Source of the DNA: an uncultured Oscillospiraceae bacterium
GTDB lineage: Bacteria; Bacillota; Clostridia; Oscillospirales; Acutalibacteraceae
DNA: 15,537 bases
Assembly: GCA_905211675.1 (NCBI GenBank)
Contig: CAJMBP010000035.1
Location: 1-15,537 of the forward strand
Direction of reading: 5' to 3'
Shown here one piece after another: positions 15,073 through 15,537 of this stretch (position 1 is its first letter; each line of letters starts with the position of its first letter). The translations under genes were made by a program, and so were the position numbers. The notes beneath the pieces are model-generated. The model saw only the letters and a program-made list of their open reading frames with translations, made no database searches and was not told where the DNA came from.

Positions 15073-15438
15073 TTACTTTTCCATTTTATAAAACTCTTCG
15101 GTTTCGCGGTTTCTGTATTCGTGCTTTTCATAGTAGCCTATAAGCGCGCCGTTTTCGTCACGCAGGGCTATCATATAAACATCTTTATTTCTTTTATCGT
15201 TTCTTGATATATATACGCGGTTATTCGCTTCGCTTTTTTTAAACCAGTCGACAACGCGGTCTATTTTTGAGTTTGAAACGGCGTTGTGGCAAGATTTTAT
15301 GCTTTTTCCGGTTAAATCGGTATGATAATTTTTTACTGCCGCCGGATTCATATATACAATCTTGTGTTCCGTATTACAAATAACAACCGGTGCATTATCT
15401 GCGTCTATTACACTTTTAAAAAAATCACTTAATTCCAT
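15073..15438 (-). CDS. stand-alone PAS domain protein
   Basis: This 121-residue cytosolic protein consists of essentially one PAS domain. The start of the fold is NAPVVICNTEHKIVYMNPAA (15-34), followed by GKSIKSCHNAVS with an adjacent Cys50-His51. A helical segment DRVVDWFKK and the closing strand YMIALRDENGALIGYYEKHE complete it. No kinase, GGDEF or DNA-binding output domain is attached, so it probably senses or binds a small ligand and acts through a partner. ATG 15438 is chosen because AGGAG (complement of 15446-15450) lies seven bases upstream. The frame extends to 15489, but that would put the ribosome binding site and promoter inside the gene. Its ligand is unknown. Confidence 0.85.
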   Translation of the reverse strand: MELSDFFKSVIDADNAPVVICNTEHKIVYMNPAAVKNYHTDLTGKSIKSCHNAVSNSKIDRVVDWFKKSEANNRVYISRNDKRNKDVYMIALRDENGALIGYYEKHEYRNRETEEFYKMEK

Positions 15439-15477
15439 TTCAAAGCTCCTAAAAATAAATGTTATCGTACCTAAAAC

Positions 15478-15506
15478 ATTGTAGCACATAAATTTGTATA
15501 TTTAAA
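15478..15506 (-). promoter_or_regulatory. probable promoter of the PAS gene
   Basis: On the minus strand, TACAAT (complement of 15478-15483) has an extended -10 TG just upstream and a partial -35 (TTTAAA, complement of 15501-15506) at 17 bases. The expected start lies about 30 bases before the AGGAG, which supports the shorter PAS coding region. Confidence 0.5.
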
Positions 15507-15537
15507 GCGTTAAATTTATTAACATTCAGTTTATATT

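Overview
The window looks like a chromosomal segment of a low-to-moderate GC Firmicute, probably an anaerobic gut-type member of the Clostridia (Oscillospiraceae or relatives). The reasons are strong AGGAGG ribosome binding sites, extended -10 promoters, a T-box leader, a CCA-encoding tRNA gene, a type-2 LeuA, and small DUF3892, cupin and stand-alone PAS proteins of kinds common in that group. The taxonomic placement is inference from these features, not from a marker gene.

Positions 1-130 hold what may be the last codons of an upstream gene and a hairpin that could end it. From 202 to about 12860 there is one long transcription unit. It has a near-consensus extended -10 promoter, then a T-box riboswitch with a probable leucine (CUC) specifier and a rho-independent terminator. 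Eleven tightly packed plus-strand genes follow: ilvB, ilvN, ilvC, ilvD, a DUF815-type AAA+ ATPase, ilvA, ridA, leuA, leuC, leuD and leuB. A terminator hairpin closes the unit. Together they encode every step of isoleucine, valine and leucine synthesis from threonine and pyruvate except the final transamination (no ilvE is present). RidA plausibly clears the reactive enamine/imine released by IlvA. The ATPase is the one operon member with no known place in the pathway.

From about 12865 to the end are unrelated small units: a convergent DUF3892 gene (minus), a tRNA-Pro(UGG) gene with its own promoter and terminator (plus), a cupin gene (plus), and two minus-strand genes, an EamA/DMT transporter and a single-domain PAS protein, each with its own promoter. 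A 30-nt perfect palindrome serves as terminator between the convergent cupin and transporter genes. The transporter is notable because its two halves are about 53% identical over 110 gapless residues by hand count.

I see no CRISPR array, insertion sequence, prophage or obvious defence system. The least explained items are the ATPase inside the amino-acid operon and the unusually symmetric transporter.
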